From Methanorbis rubei (GTDB taxonomy: Archaea > Halobacteriota > Methanomicrobia > Methanomicrobiales > Methanocorpusculaceae), in NCBI RefSeq assembly GCF_032714495.1, contig NZ_JAWDKB010000002.1, forward strand, positions 186,001 to 250,000: a stretch of 64,000 nucleotides of DNA, written 5' to 3'. Each line of letters starts with the position of its first letter. Position 1 is the first letter of the stretch. Below the pieces are notes generated by a model. That model was not told the origin of the DNA. It did not search any database and worked only from the letters and a program-made list of their open reading frames with translations. The translations under genes and the position numbers were made by a program. Below are positions 34,459 through 43,378 of the stretch, piece by piece.

Positions 34459-35424
34459 ATGGGCATCATTGATGGGATGAAGGAAAAAGTTCTGAACGGC
34501 GGAGAGCTGACAAAAGAGGAGGCACTGCTTCTTGCAGAAGAGGATCATGCTCCTCTTGCGGCCGCGGCGAATGAGATACGCACTCATTTCTGCGGACAAT
34601 CATTTGATCTCTGTGTCATCATCAATGCAAAAACCGGAGGGTGCAGTGAGGACTGTATCTACTGTGCCCAGTCAGCACATCATTCTGCGAACGCTTCGCC
34701 TTCTCACATCGAAGACATCGCGTCGTATCTTTCCAGGATTGCTGAAAATTATTCTCTGGGTACCCATCGCTGTGGGTTTGTCACCGCAGGAAAAACATTG
34801 AGTGATGATGAGCTGAATATTTTTCTGGACAATTACAGATATGTCCGCAGGACCTGCGGGATTTCTCTCTGTGCTTCGCATGGTCTTCTGACTGCGTCAC
34901 AACTGCGGCTACTGAAAGAGGCCGGCGTCGTCAGGTATCATGCAAATCTTGAGACATCCAGAAATTATTTTCCAAAAATCTGTACGACGCATTCGTACGA
35001 TGATAAGATAGCCGTGATCAAAGCAGCACAAGAGGCAGGCCTTGAGGTATGCAGCGGTGGCATCTTCGGGATCGGTGAAACCATGATTGATCGCATCGAT
35101 ATGGCGCTGGAGCTTCGGGGACTTGGCATAAAATCTGTTCCGATCAATATTCTGCATCCGATTCCGGGAACCCCGCTCGAACATGCGAAGTCTCTCGAAC
35201 TTTCCGAAGTGAGAAAAATTGTTTCCCTCTACCGTTTCCTGATGCCTGATGCAAAAATCCGCATCGCGGGCGGTCGCGGACTTCTGCCGGATTCCGGGAG
35301 GGAATTGTTTACTGCCGGCGCAAATGCTGCAATCTCCGGAGACATGCTGACAATAGCGGGTGTTGGGCTTACCGAGGATGTGAAAATGATTGCTGAGCTC
35401 GGGTTTACTGCGGACGGTATGTGA
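34459..35424 (+). CDS. bioB: Biotin synthase
   Basis: The radical SAM enzyme that inserts sulfur into dethiobiotin. The 321-residue protein has the cluster motif Cys62-x3-Cys66-x2-Cys69 (GCSEDCIYCAQS), the conserved YNHNLETS-like segment as YHANLETSRNYF, the GIFGIGET loop and an Arg in RIAGGRG that helps bind the auxiliary cluster. AGAGGTT lies 5 bases before the ATG. No bioA, bioD or bioF lies here, so dethiobiotin must come from elsewhere in the genome or from uptake. Confidence 0.93.
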   Translation: MGIIDGMKEKVLNGGELTKEEALLLAEEDHAPLAAAANEIRTHFCGQSFDLCVIINAKTGGCSEDCIYCAQSAHHSANASPSHIEDIASYLSRIAENYSLGTHRCGFVTAGKTLSDDELNIFLDNYRYVRRTCGISLCASHGLLTASQLRLLKEAGVVRYHANLETSRNYFPKICTTHSYDDKIAVIKAAQEAGLEVCSGGIFGIGETMIDRIDMALELRGLGIKSVPINILHPIPGTPLEHAKSLELSEVRKIVSLYRFLMPDAKIRIAGGRGLLPDSGRELFTAGANAAISGDMLTIAGVGLTEDVKMIAELGFTADGM

Positions 35425-35430
35425 ATCTGT

Positions 35431-35678
35431 GAAACGCGAATCGCATGCCTTCCACACGCCGTTCCGTCGTGTTCAACTCCTCCTTTAAGGAGTCGTTTCG
35501 GCCTGCTCACCGCTTCGCGGAATAGCGCAAATAGCGCGAATAAAAAATCGCCAATGGCGATTTCCCAGAATTTATTGAAATTATTTATTTTTAGACAACT
35601 CTTTTTAATTTTGGGAAGTATTGTAATTTTTTCATCAAAAATCGTCATTGGCGATTTTTATTCGCGCTATTCGCGTTT
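35431..35678. repeat. Inverted-repeat element, family R1, copy c (with insertions)
   Basis: Left arm GAAACGCGAAT... is interrupted by the inverse of the AAGCGGTGAGCAGGCC module, itself split by a second insert containing ACACGCCGTTCCGTCGTG and a CTCCTTTAAGGAG hairpin (about 35484-35497). The left palindrome ATCGCCAATGGCGAT (about 35547) and right ATCGTCATTGGCGAT (about 35641) face each other, and the element ends TTCGCGCTATTCGCGTTT. It fills the gap after bioB. Confidence 0.75.
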
Positions 35679-35699
35679 AAAAAATCACTAAAAAAATAG

Positions 35700-36686
35700 T
35701 TAGAGCATGAAGCAGTCGCCCGCGATAACGCGTTCGACCTCGCCCCCGTCACGGTGGACAATCAAAGCTCCGTGCTCATCAATATCGATAGCCTCTCCAT
35801 CAAAGCTCTCCCTCACCGTCCGGATGCGGACGCGACGATGCAGAGTGCAGGACAGACTCCGCCACTCGCGGTAGAGCGGCTCGGTCTCGCCCTTCAGCAC
35901 CATATGATAGCGGCGCTCAAACTCCTTGAGGAATCTTGCAAAGAACTGTGCCCGTTCAACTTCGTGACCGAGTTCGTCAGAGATGGAAGTGACCAGATTG
36001 GAAATGTTCGGCATCGTCTTCTCTATCGAGACGTTTACATCGATGCCGACACCGACCAGACAGTACCGGAGAATATCATCGTTCGCGGTAAGTTCAATCG
36101 TCATGCCGGCGACTTTTTTGTCGCCGATAAACACATCGTTCGGCCACTTGATCAGTGCAGAAAGCCCGAACTCCTGACGAATCGCCCGCGCCAGTGCAAG
36201 GGAACCCGCCATCATAATCGTGAACGTCTGATCGACATTGAGTTTGGGCATCAGCACAATTGTTGCCCAGATGCCGCCCTCCGGACTCATCCAGACGCGG
36301 TTCATGCGTCCGATGCCGCCGGTCTGCTGTTCTGCGACGAGCACCGTTCCAGGGGCAACCTCGTCACCGACCTCGTGCAGCAGCTGGCGTGCAAGTGCGT
36401 CGGTGGATGGGACCTGTTCGAAATGGTGCATTTCCTGACCAATGACCTGGGTCTTGAGGTAGCGCTTGACCTCATAAGGAAGCAGAAGCCATGACCGTTT
36501 CTCCAGCGAGTAACCTGTCTTCGGCTGCGCATCTATCCGGTATCCGATCTCGCGAAGAAGATTCACATATTTCCACACGGCGGTACGGGTAATCCCAAGG
36601 CGTTCGCTGATAACCTCTCCCGGCACCGGCTGGCCAATACCGGCCTCATCAAGGATCCGCAGAACATCAAATAGTGTCTGTGTCAT
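35700..36686 (-). CDS. birA: Biotin operon repressor / biotin-protein ligase
   Basis: A 328-residue bifunctional protein. The N-terminal winged helix (about 1-60: VISERLGITRTAVWKYVNLL recognition region) binds DNA. The ligase domain has GRMNRVWMSPEGGIWATIV (biotinyl-5'-AMP loop), KWPNDVFIGDKKVAGMTIE (catalytic Lys and Asp) and a C-terminal SH3-like part (RESFDGEAIDIDEHGALIV). It charges PycB with biotin and, when biotinyl-AMP accumulates, represses the bioY/bioB operator. It lies 275 bp past bioB, convergent with it, separated by a repeat. Confidence 0.95.
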   Translation of the reverse strand: MTQTLFDVLRILDEAGIGQPVPGEVISERLGITRTAVWKYVNLLREIGYRIDAQPKTGYSLEKRSWLLLPYEVKRYLKTQVIGQEMHHFEQVPSTDALARQLLHEVGDEVAPGTVLVAEQQTGGIGRMNRVWMSPEGGIWATIVLMPKLNVDQTFTIMMAGSLALARAIRQEFGLSALIKWPNDVFIGDKKVAGMTIELTANDDILRYCLVGVGIDVNVSIEKTMPNISNLVTSISDELGHEVERAQFFARFLKEFERRYHMVLKGETEPLYREWRSLSCTLHRRVRIRTVRESFDGEAIDIDEHGALIVHRDGGEVERVIAGDCFML

Positions 36687-36828
36687 AACCGCTCCGCTCC
36701 GGGTTTTTGATCCGGAACATCTATAGTATCATTCTACGGGCTAGATCATGAAGAAGATTTCGCTCAGAACGCTGTTTCTTTCCGGTCTCTTGCGCATTTT
36801 CTCTCAAAAAAGTATGAGGATGTTTTTA

Positions 36829-37419
36829 TCAGAATCTGACTGTCTGATCTCCTGCGCCGAATGTTTTGAGAAATGCGTCAGAAGGATACTCATGTGCGGT
36901 TGCGAGCAGCAGGGTTCCTTTGCCTACTTTGCACTCAACAAAGACCGGATGTCCGTTCTCGGCAACAGCGATCGGTTTGCCCGGGTATGTGGTAAACCAG
37001 CCGTCGGTTGGAAATGCATTTATGTCGTAGCCCTCGAAGAGAGATTTCCATGGCGATGACTCGTCGATGGTGAGCTGATGCTCGGCAAACTCGAAGTGAT
37101 ACTCCACTTCGACCGGCAGCCAGTTGTAGGGATTGCCGGTCTTTGCCGGGTCTGCCGCTCCGTAGACAAACAGGCGTCCGCCCTCTTCGAGATACTCCTC
37201 GACGCGGTCAGAGACCGCACGAAGGGCAGGAAGGAGTTTTGAGTACTGGAGATTGCCAAAGCCGGTCGGAATTATTACGCCGGTGTAGCCTCCTTTATAA
37301 AAAGGGGCCGCAAGCATCAGAGGAGTTACCGGCTCGCAGTATCCGCAGGCATCCTCGACAAGCCGGTGGAACATCATTTTACTGTCCCAGAATACGGCAA
37401 CGTGATTGGAATCGGTCAT
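36829..37419 (-). CDS. Conserved protein, glutamine-amidotransferase-like fold, unknown role
   Basis: A 196-residue protein with an alpha/beta pattern: VAVFWDSKM opening strand, YTGVIIPTGFGN, VEEYLEEGGRLFVYGA and GKGTLLLATAHEYPSD near the end. This resembles the ThuA/GATase-like fold used in some archaeal and bacterial sugar-related proteins, but there is no catalytic Cys elbow. It overlaps the rtcB stop by 4 bases, so it is the last gene of that operon, perhaps linked to RNA ligation or stress. Function not known. Confidence 0.6.
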   Translation of the reverse strand: MTDSNHVAVFWDSKMMFHRLVEDACGYCEPVTPLMLAAPFYKGGYTGVIIPTGFGNLQYSKLLPALRAVSDRVEEYLEEGGRLFVYGAADPAKTGNPYNWLPVEVEYHFEFAEHQLTIDESSPWKSLFEGYDINAFPTDGWFTTYPGKPIAVAENGHPVFVECKVGKGTLLLATAHEYPSDAFLKTFGAGDQTVRF

Positions 37420-38864
37420 CCTTTGATCACTCCAAGAGGCCGGAACCGTGCGACGATGCGGGAGATTCCTGCATCATGCACGACCTGTACGACCTCACTG
37501 CTTGGTTTGTAGACATCAGGCGCTTCTTCGGCAATAGTTGCTGCGTTTGGGGCCCGCACAATAATTCCGCGTCTGGCAAGATCACTTGCAACCATCTCTC
37601 CGGTGAGTTGTTTTTTGGCTGATGATCTGCTCTGGACGCGTCCTGCGCCATGGCAGGTACTGCCGAATGTTTTCTCCATTGCTCCAGCCGTTCCTGCAAG
37701 AAGATAGGAAGAGGTCCCCATGCTTCCCGGGATGATCACCGGCTGGCCGGCGTCGCGGAACTCCTGTACGATCTCTTTTCTTCCGGGGCCAAAGGCACGG
37801 GTCGCGCCTTTGCGGTGGACGCAGACACGGCGGCGTTGCCCGCCGTTGTGGCCGCAGGCAACATCATGCTCCTCCCACTTTGCTACATTGTGGGCAACAT
37901 CATAGACGAGCGGCATCTCTTCATACGCGATTTTGAATTTTTTCACGAAAAGTTCGCGAACCAGATGCGTTATCACCTGACGGTTTGCCCATGCATAGTT
38001 TGCGGACGCTGCCATTGCGCCAAAGTATGCCTCGCCTTCGGGTGAGTGAAGCGGGGCGCAGGCAAGCTGGCGGTCCGGAAGAGTGATCCTGTATTTTTTC
38101 GTTGCCTCTTCGAGAACCTGCAGATGATCGGTGCAGACCTGATGGCCAAGACCGCGGGACCCGCAGTGAATCATCACACATATCTGGCCTTCGGCAACAC
38201 CGAAAGTTTTCGCGGTTGCGGCATCCTCGATCTCATCAATAACCTGCACCTCGAGGAAGTGGTTGCCGGACCCAAGCGTTCCGCACTGGGGAACTCCTCG
38301 CTGCCGTGCCTTCTTGCTGACGAACTCGATATCAGCTCCCGGCATTGCCCCGTTTTCTTCACATCTGCTGATGTCGCTCTTCATGCCGTAGCCAAGCTCA
38401 ACCGCATTTTTTGCGCCGTCGAGAAGCATTGAAGAGAGATCATTCTGCGAAAGCCGCACCGGACTCTTCGAGCCGACTCCTGTAGGCACCGTCTCGAAGA
38501 GGTCCTCTATGAGACCTTTCATATCAGGAATATCTGCAAGCGTCAGGGGCGTTGTGATCATCCGAACGCCGCAGTTGATGTCAAACCCGACGCCGCCCGG
38601 AGAGATGATGCCGGTCTTCTCATCAAATGCCGCGACCCCGCCGATGGGAAATCCGTATCCCCAGTGAATGTCAGGCATGCCGAGCGAGTTGCAGAGAATG
38701 CCAGGCAGTGTCGCAACGTTTGCAAGCTGGGTTAGCGCCCCTTCCTCAAGACCCTTCGCAAGGCTCTCGGACAGGAAAAATCTGCCCGGTACCCGCATGC
38801 CGGGAACAAAACCGGTGGGAATTTCCCACTCGGTTGCTGCGATGTGCTGAATTTTTTCGTTCAT
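37416..38864 (-). CDS. rtcB: RNA-splicing ligase RtcB
   Basis: The tRNA-splicing and RNA-repair ligase joining 2',3'-cyclic phosphate or 3'-phosphate ends to 5'-OH ends with GTP and Mn2+. The 482-residue protein has the metal-binding Cys in GFDINCGVRM, IHCGSRGLGHQVC, the GSMGTSSYLLAG loop and the guanylate His region (STCHGAGRVQSR). Length matches intein-free archaeal RtcB, and no intein is inserted. The gene follows archease with a 3-bp gap, the common archaeal pairing. Confidence 0.95.
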   Translation of the reverse strand: MNEKIQHIAATEWEIPTGFVPGMRVPGRFFLSESLAKGLEEGALTQLANVATLPGILCNSLGMPDIHWGYGFPIGGVAAFDEKTGIISPGGVGFDINCGVRMITTPLTLADIPDMKGLIEDLFETVPTGVGSKSPVRLSQNDLSSMLLDGAKNAVELGYGMKSDISRCEENGAMPGADIEFVSKKARQRGVPQCGTLGSGNHFLEVQVIDEIEDAATAKTFGVAEGQICVMIHCGSRGLGHQVCTDHLQVLEEATKKYRITLPDRQLACAPLHSPEGEAYFGAMAASANYAWANRQVITHLVRELFVKKFKIAYEEMPLVYDVAHNVAKWEEHDVACGHNGGQRRRVCVHRKGATRAFGPGRKEIVQEFRDAGQPVIIPGSMGTSSYLLAGTAGAMEKTFGSTCHGAGRVQSRSSAKKQLTGEMVASDLARRGIIVRAPNAATIAEEAPDVYKPSSEVVQVVHDAGISRIVARFRPLGVIKG

Positions 38865-38867
38865 GGT

Positions 38868-39281
38868 TCAGATGTCAAAGATGATGATGAGTTCATAGCC
38901 GTGCGCGTTTTTTTCAAACGAGATGCCTGAGTAGGAGATGCCTTTTACCCCGATACCGCCTGCATGTTTTTTCCGGTCAAAGAGAATTCCCGAAACATTT
39001 CCACTGACCGTTGTGTTGCAAACGACGAGATCAAAGGATGTCGGCACCAGATACTCGACCTCGGTAAGAAACAAAAGTTCTGAGAGGAAATTGACGAATG
39101 TTTCCTCTGCATCTTTTCCTTCTGCCTCGATCGGGAAGGAAACCTCTGCCTTCTCGCGGGAGTACTCTCCGTAGAGTGTTGCCGCAAGAGCAAATCCGCT
39201 CTCTGCATACAGCTCTGCAAGTGTTGGTGCAGTGATTTTCATCCGCACGTCTGCGGTGTGTTCGAGCTCCTCAAAGGTCAT
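38868..39281 (-). CDS. Archease, RtcB-activating protein
   Basis: A 137-residue archease, the small metal-binding partner that helps RtcB make multiple turnovers and broadens its nucleotide use. Features are the N-terminal FEELEHTADVRMKITAPTLAE with its conserved His-Thr-Ala-Asp, acidic residues in the centre, and a C-terminal strand ELIIIFDI. MTFEELEHTADVRM is taken as the start; an upstream ATG adds 16 residues encoded over the next gene. It overlaps the upstream gene by 11 bases and lies 3 bp from rtcB. Confidence 0.92.
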   Translation of the reverse strand: MTFEELEHTADVRMKITAPTLAELYAESGFALAATLYGEYSREKAEVSFPIEAEGKDAEETFVNFLSELLFLTEVEYLVPTSFDLVVCNTTVSGNVSGILFDRKKHAGGIGVKGISYSGISFEKNAHGYELIIIFDI

Positions 39282-39552
39282 CGTTTTCTGTGTAGAGAAT
39301 GCGGGGCACGAGTCGCATGTTGATCTCACTAATCCACTGCACCTGATAGCGCGAGATATAGATCAGATGGTCTCCTGCTTTGATCGGAATATCACTGGGT
39401 TTTACCGGAGTAATTTTGATCGGCATGAGGGTAGGCCCGCTGCATGAGGTGCTGATGCGGAAATCGCCGCCGCGTTTGTCCATATAGGCGATCACCTCGT
39501 CGGTGACCGTGATATGGGAGAGTGGACGGGGTCCGTCCTGTTGTATATCCAT
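39271..39552 (-). CDS. Conserved small protein in the rtcB operon
   Basis: A 93-residue protein of unknown function with an ITVTDEVIAYMDKRGGDFRIS strand-helix-strand start, STSCSGPTLMPIKITPVKP (a Ser-Cys-Ser-Gly-Pro loop resembling HesB-type proteins), and a beta-rich end. It is encoded between the DUF2551-like gene and archease, overlapping archease by 11 bases. A single Cys and no other metal ligands argue against an iron-sulfur carrier. Operon context suggests RNA repair or translation stress, by inference. Confidence 0.55.
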   Translation of the reverse strand: MDIQQDGPRPLSHITVTDEVIAYMDKRGGDFRISTSCSGPTLMPIKITPVKPSDIPIKAGDHLIYISRYQVQWISEINMRLVPRILYTENDDL

Positions 39553-39595
39553 TCTGTATTTATTGGGGTTTGCCCCACAAAAAAGTTGAGGGAGG

Positions 39596-39913
39596 CTAGA
39601 CCGCGGTTGCGATCGCCTGCTCAATTACATCAACATACTGTTCTTTGACTTCGTAGACCCCGACGGTTCCGTCTGGGCCGCGGCGTGTAGAGAGAATTCC
39701 GAGTTTCGCGGCGATTGTGCCAACCATCGATGCGATCGAGTGGTAACTGACACTGAATCTTTCTGCCAGCGTCTCGTGAATCTGTGCGACCGTGAGCGAT
39801 CGTGCGCGGATAAACAGGCTCAGCAACTCTTTTCTGATGCCGGATTTGTCGCGTGCAAGATATTTTCGAAGCCGTGTCTCTATCTCCTTTCGCAGGTCTG
39901 AACGAGATAGCAT
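39596..39913 (-). CDS. DUF2551-like winged-helix protein
   Basis: A 105-residue, mostly helical protein starting MLSRSDLRKEIETRLRKYL. The central SLTVAQIHETLAERFSVSYHSIASMVGTIAAKLG has the shape of a winged helix-turn-helix. The length and layout fit the DUF2551 family known mainly from methanogens. As the first gene of the run ending in rtcB, it is a plausible regulator of this operon. No biochemical data are known to me. Confidence 0.6.
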   Translation of the reverse strand: MLSRSDLRKEIETRLRKYLARDKSGIRKELLSLFIRARSLTVAQIHETLAERFSVSYHSIASMVGTIAAKLGILSTRRGPDGTVGVYEVKEQYVDVIEQAIATAV

Positions 39914-40020
39914 ATTTCTTAATTTATTTTAAATATATAAATAAGTATCGTCAAAGGTGTTTTTCTGATAATGTTCGGTAAATGATTTCCGTTTTTTTTG
40001 GGATTTTTGTATGTGACTTC

Positions 40021-40065
40021 GCTTGGGGTAACCACGGAATGCACAGAAAAATATCGGAAGAAGAA
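40021..40065. repeat. Solo R4 fragment
   Basis: GGGGTAACCACGGAATGCAC followed by AGAAAAAT matches the R4 arm but has no opposite arm. It lies in the 189-bp gap before the UppS-like gene. Confidence 0.45.
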
Positions 40066-40102
40066 CGTATTCATATTCTTCCAAGTGCAAAAGATCTACT
40101 GA

Positions 40103-40705
40103 ATGGTCTATCCGTTCTATGAATACCTCATCGAGAGAAAACTGGATGAGCATATGTTTCCCGGAGAAATCTGCTTCATGCTCAGCGAAGCGGATTTTCT
40201 TGCAAATCCCGGGCGGGTAGAAACGGTCTCTCGGTGGTGCATGGACTTCCCCAAAATCGAAAAAATTATTTTTCATATCAGCTCCAAAAATCCCGACTCC
40301 CTCAAAGAGATGGTCCCGTCTCTCGAAAATCTCGCGAAAGACGCAACGGTCCGCCTCAGCACACCGTCCGGCGAGGAGGTCTGCGGTTCAGGAAAACCGG
40401 AGATTCTTCTCGTGATCGGACGAAGCGGTCGAGAAGAGATAGCAGAAGCAATCGCCTGGATTGCGAGGGAAGACATCGGCCCTGAAAAGATCACCGAAGA
40501 GATGATCGAGTCGCATCTCCGGTATCAGGTGAATCCTGACTTTGTGATAAAAACCGGCGGGAGTCATCTGACGGACTTTCTGATCTGGCAGTCCGTCTAC
40601 TCGGAACTGTTTTTTACTGACGTCAACTGGAACAGATTCCGGCGCATGGATTTCCTCAGAGCACTTCGCGACTATCAAACAAGAGTACGGCGATACGGCC
40701 AGTAG
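40103..40705 (+). CDS. Degenerate cis-prenyltransferase (UppS-like) lacking the catalytic Asp
   Basis: A 200-residue protein whose last third is clearly UppS-like: FVIKTGGSHLTDFLIWQSVY and SELFFTDVNWNRFRRMDFLR, then ALRDYQTRVRRYGQ, equal to the family's conserved [29 protein letters not shown] block. The N-terminal MDGNGRWA block with the catalytic aspartate is missing: the protein begins MVYPFYEYLIERKLDEHMFP. The real uppS of this genome lies near 50 kb. This copy may be a regulatory subunit or partner, as with Nus1/NgBR-type proteins in eukaryotes, or a decaying duplicate, but the frame is intact. Two bp separate it from the DUF1848 gene. Confidence 0.75.
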   Translation: MVYPFYEYLIERKLDEHMFPGEICFMLSEADFLANPGRVETVSRWCMDFPKIEKIIFHISSKNPDSLKEMVPSLENLAKDATVRLSTPSGEEVCGSGKPEILLVIGRSGREEIAEAIAWIAREDIGPEKITEEMIESHLRYQVNPDFVIKTGGSHLTDFLIWQSVYSELFFTDVNWNRFRRMDFLRALRDYQTRVRRYGQ

Positions 40706-40707
40706 AT

Positions 40708-41610
40708 ATGATCATTTCCGCAAGCAGACGAACCGACATCCCTACCTGTTTTCCGGAATGGTTTTGCAGACGACTTTCCGAAGGATTCTGTTATGTGCGC
40801 AACCCGTACTCACAAAAAATCACGCATGTTTCTTTGAAGGCGGAACATGTTGACGCGATTGTTTTCTGGACAAAAAATGCCGGACCTCTGTTGCCGCATC
40901 TTTCCCGTCTCGACGCAACTGGAATTCCATACTACTTTCAGTACACCATAACGCCATACGGCCCTGACATCGAAACGAATCTGAACAAGGATCACTGCAT
41001 CGAAAATTTTCTTGAGTTGTCTGACCGCATTGGAAAGGATCGCGTGTTGTGGCGGTATGATCCGATCCTTGTCACGAAAAAATATTCGACAGAGTTTCAC
41101 GAGGAAGCGTTTGCAAAATTTTGCGAAAAATTTTCCAATGCAACCACTCGCTGCACGATAAGTTTCGTTGACGCATACTTTTCCTCGCCGTTTCGTGAAT
41201 GTACTGTCTCTGAGATGAACACACTCGCAGAAAAATTTTCTGCGATAGCAGAAAATTTTGGGCTGCCGTTTTTCTCCTGTGCGGAGAGACACTGCCTCTC
41301 CGCCTTCGGTATAACCCCTTCATCCTGCACCGACAAAAATTTGTGTGAGGATATGTGCGGCCATACACTTTCCCTCAAAAAAGATCTCAACCAACGCCCC
41401 TCATGTAACTGCGTGGAAAGTGTTGACATTGGCGGCTATCATACCTGCCGGAACGGATGTCTCTACTGTTATGCCTCAGGAGGTAGCGTGCCCAAAGAAC
41501 ACGATTCGCTCTCGCCGCTTATCTTTGGAATTCCCGGTGAGAATGAAAAGATATATGATCAAAATACACTGAAATCGCATGATTATCAGACAAATCTGTT
41601 TTTTACATGA
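40708..41610 (+). CDS. DUF1848 family protein with C-terminal cysteine cluster
   Basis: A 300-residue protein of the DUF1848 family: start MIISASRRTDIPTCFPEWF, barrel-like middle (VFWTKNAGPLLPHL, FQYTITPYG), and a C-terminal cysteine-rich part with Cys233, Cys235 and the radical SAM-like triplet Cys247-x3-Cys251-x2-Cys254 (CRNGCLYCYASGG). The family is thought to bind an iron-sulfur cluster and may be related to radical SAM repair enzymes, but activity is unknown. It follows the UppS-like gene by 2 bp. A truncated duplicate of its 3' part lies 2.8 kb downstream. Confidence 0.8.
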   Translation: MIISASRRTDIPTCFPEWFCRRLSEGFCYVRNPYSQKITHVSLKAEHVDAIVFWTKNAGPLLPHLSRLDATGIPYYFQYTITPYGPDIETNLNKDHCIENFLELSDRIGKDRVLWRYDPILVTKKYSTEFHEEAFAKFCEKFSNATTRCTISFVDAYFSSPFRECTVSEMNTLAEKFSAIAENFGLPFFSCAERHCLSAFGITPSSCTDKNLCEDMCGHTLSLKKDLNQRPSCNCVESVDIGGYHTCRNGCLYCYASGGSVPKEHDSLSPLIFGIPGENEKIYDQNTLKSHDYQTNLFFT

Positions 41611-41697
41611 TCAAAAACAATTGTGCTCAGAATTGATAATAATAAAAAATATTTTGTGACAATGTATTTAAATTATCGGTTTAAATCATAAAGTACT

Positions 41698-43365
41698 ATG
41701 AATAAACAATGGTTACTCCTGTCTGGTATTCTTGCAGTAGGCATTGTTGCTTTAGGTGTTTTTGCAGCATACCACTGGTCAGACAGTCCTGCTCCGATAA
41801 CGAACGTCTCTGATGAGATGAGGGAGGTGGCGAACACCCTTCATAACTTTATGGTGAACCGGACGGAAGGGTACAACTCTGATATGCACCGCACCGCATC
41901 AGCACTTACCGGCGTTACAGATAAAAAAAATATCACCGATATTTTGTACGAACTCTACTGGGAGCATCCTGACGGCCCCGGAGTTTATTTGGTGAACGCC
42001 TCAGGCGGAGTCGTCGCAACTGTACCGTACGCGAGCATGAATGATGTTCTTAATAATCCCGAGATTCAGGCGATCACAGAAAAGTCGTTTTCCAATGCCA
42101 CTGATCTGAGACTTGAAGGACCTATCTACACCCAGTCTTACGGTGAGGTGCTCTGCTTCGTTCTTCCGGTATATACTGCGGACGGCGTCTACGACGGATA
42201 CATCTGTCTTGGTCAAACCCCGGGAATTTTGGCTGATTATGTGTTCCCGTACTCAACAGGTTCCAACGAACGCTACGATGTATGGATAACCCGTCCTGAC
42301 GGCACAATCCTCTGGCATCCCAACTCGGATCTTATCGGAAAAAACATCCGGACATCCCGTCTGTTTGATGAGTTCAGAAAAGAGATGCTGCCAATTCTGG
42401 AAAATCCCGAGGGAGAAACCTCATACAGGTACCGGGTGCTTGGCTATGACACCACCATTCTTGAAAAACAGGCTGTGTGGAAGACCGTGATGGTCAGTGA
42501 CATGCCGTCCTGTGTGGTTCTGGTGAACTATCAGTATGCCGAACCAGACATTGTGTTTCCGGAAAATATGACGACTGTGTATCTGCAGAATGTTGTGAGG
42601 TCCATGTATCAGTATGCCGGATCCCACTCAAAAGAGCAGACCTTTGCCGCAATCAACGATCCGAACGGTCCGTTCACGGAGAAAGGAGTTCTCACGTTTG
42701 CCTATGACATGAATGGAACAGTGCTTGCCCACTCCACCCTTCCGCATATGATAGGTGAACAGCGGCTGAATTATCTGGGGGCATACGGCGCAACCCATCC
42801 GGTTGTCGGCATGATCAGCCGTGCGTCGCAGGGAGGCGGGTTTACGCATTACTATGCGTCTCTTCCGTACTCAGATAACATGGCAACCTTTGATCTCAGT
42901 TATGTTCTGCCGGTGGATGACACCTGGTTTGTCGGCGCCTCCATTCCGGTAACCGATACCCTGTTCACGTATAATTCTGAATTCAGAGCCGAACTGCATA
43001 AAAATTTGGAGTATGCGAGAAAGTATCTGAACGAGCATGGAAAGGAGCAGACACTTGAGGAGCTGATGGCCCCGTCCGGTGTCTTCCGGACAGATAATGT
43101 CTCAGTGTTCGCGGCAAATTACAATGGAACTATACTCGCTGCATCGGATATTTTTCCAGGCTCGGTTGGTGAGAACTCATTCTCGGTGATCTCATATCAT
43201 GGCGGATCTGTTGGCAGGGAGTTTGTGATTCTCGCAAAGTCCGGTGGAGGGTTCACGTATTATGATACTGAGACGGGAGTTTATCTGATCTATATCGAGC
43301 CGGTTGATGACACCTGGTATATGGGAACCGGAGTACGGATAGGTGATTCCCACCCTTCAGCCTGA
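41698..43365 (+). CDS. Membrane-anchored Cache-domain protein, copy 1
   Basis: A 555-residue protein: one N-terminal membrane anchor (about 5-25), then only extracellular sequence. Cache-like elements appear three times, recognisable by ITRPDGTILWHPNSDLIGKN, by MNGTVLAHSTLPHMIGEQRL with GGGFTHYY and VDDTWFVGASIP, and by YNGTILAASDIF with GGGFTYYDTETG and EPVDDTWYMGTG. Cache modules bind small ligands, but the usual cytoplasmic kinase or chemotaxis output is absent. The stop overlaps a GAGGAGG site for the pilin-like gene 13 bp further on. A second copy is found in the tandem duplicate. It could be an extracellular ligand-binding part of a pilus or surface complex. Confidence 0.8.
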   Translation: MNKQWLLLSGILAVGIVALGVFAAYHWSDSPAPITNVSDEMREVANTLHNFMVNRTEGYNSDMHRTASALTGVTDKKNITDILYELYWEHPDGPGVYLVNASGGVVATVPYASMNDVLNNPEIQAITEKSFSNATDLRLEGPIYTQSYGEVLCFVLPVYTADGVYDGYICLGQTPGILADYVFPYSTGSNERYDVWITRPDGTILWHPNSDLIGKNIRTSRLFDEFRKEMLPILENPEGETSYRYRVLGYDTTILEKQAVWKTVMVSDMPSCVVLVNYQYAEPDIVFPENMTTVYLQNVVRSMYQYAGSHSKEQTFAAINDPNGPFTEKGVLTFAYDMNGTVLAHSTLPHMIGEQRLNYLGAYGATHPVVGMISRASQGGGFTHYYASLPYSDNMATFDLSYVLPVDDTWFVGASIPVTDTLFTYNSEFRAELHKNLEYARKYLNEHGKEQTLEELMAPSGVFRTDNVSVFAANYNGTILAASDIFPGSVGENSFSVISYHGGSVGREFVILAKSGGGFTYYDTETGVYLIYIEPVDDTWYMGTGVRIGDSHPSA

Positions 43366-43378
43366 GGAGGAAAAAAAT

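Noticed and set aside
36748-37059. 103-codon plus-strand frame upstream of the unknown 196-residue gene
   Set aside because: Its start is AT-rich promoter sequence and the rest is antisense to the minus-strand gene.
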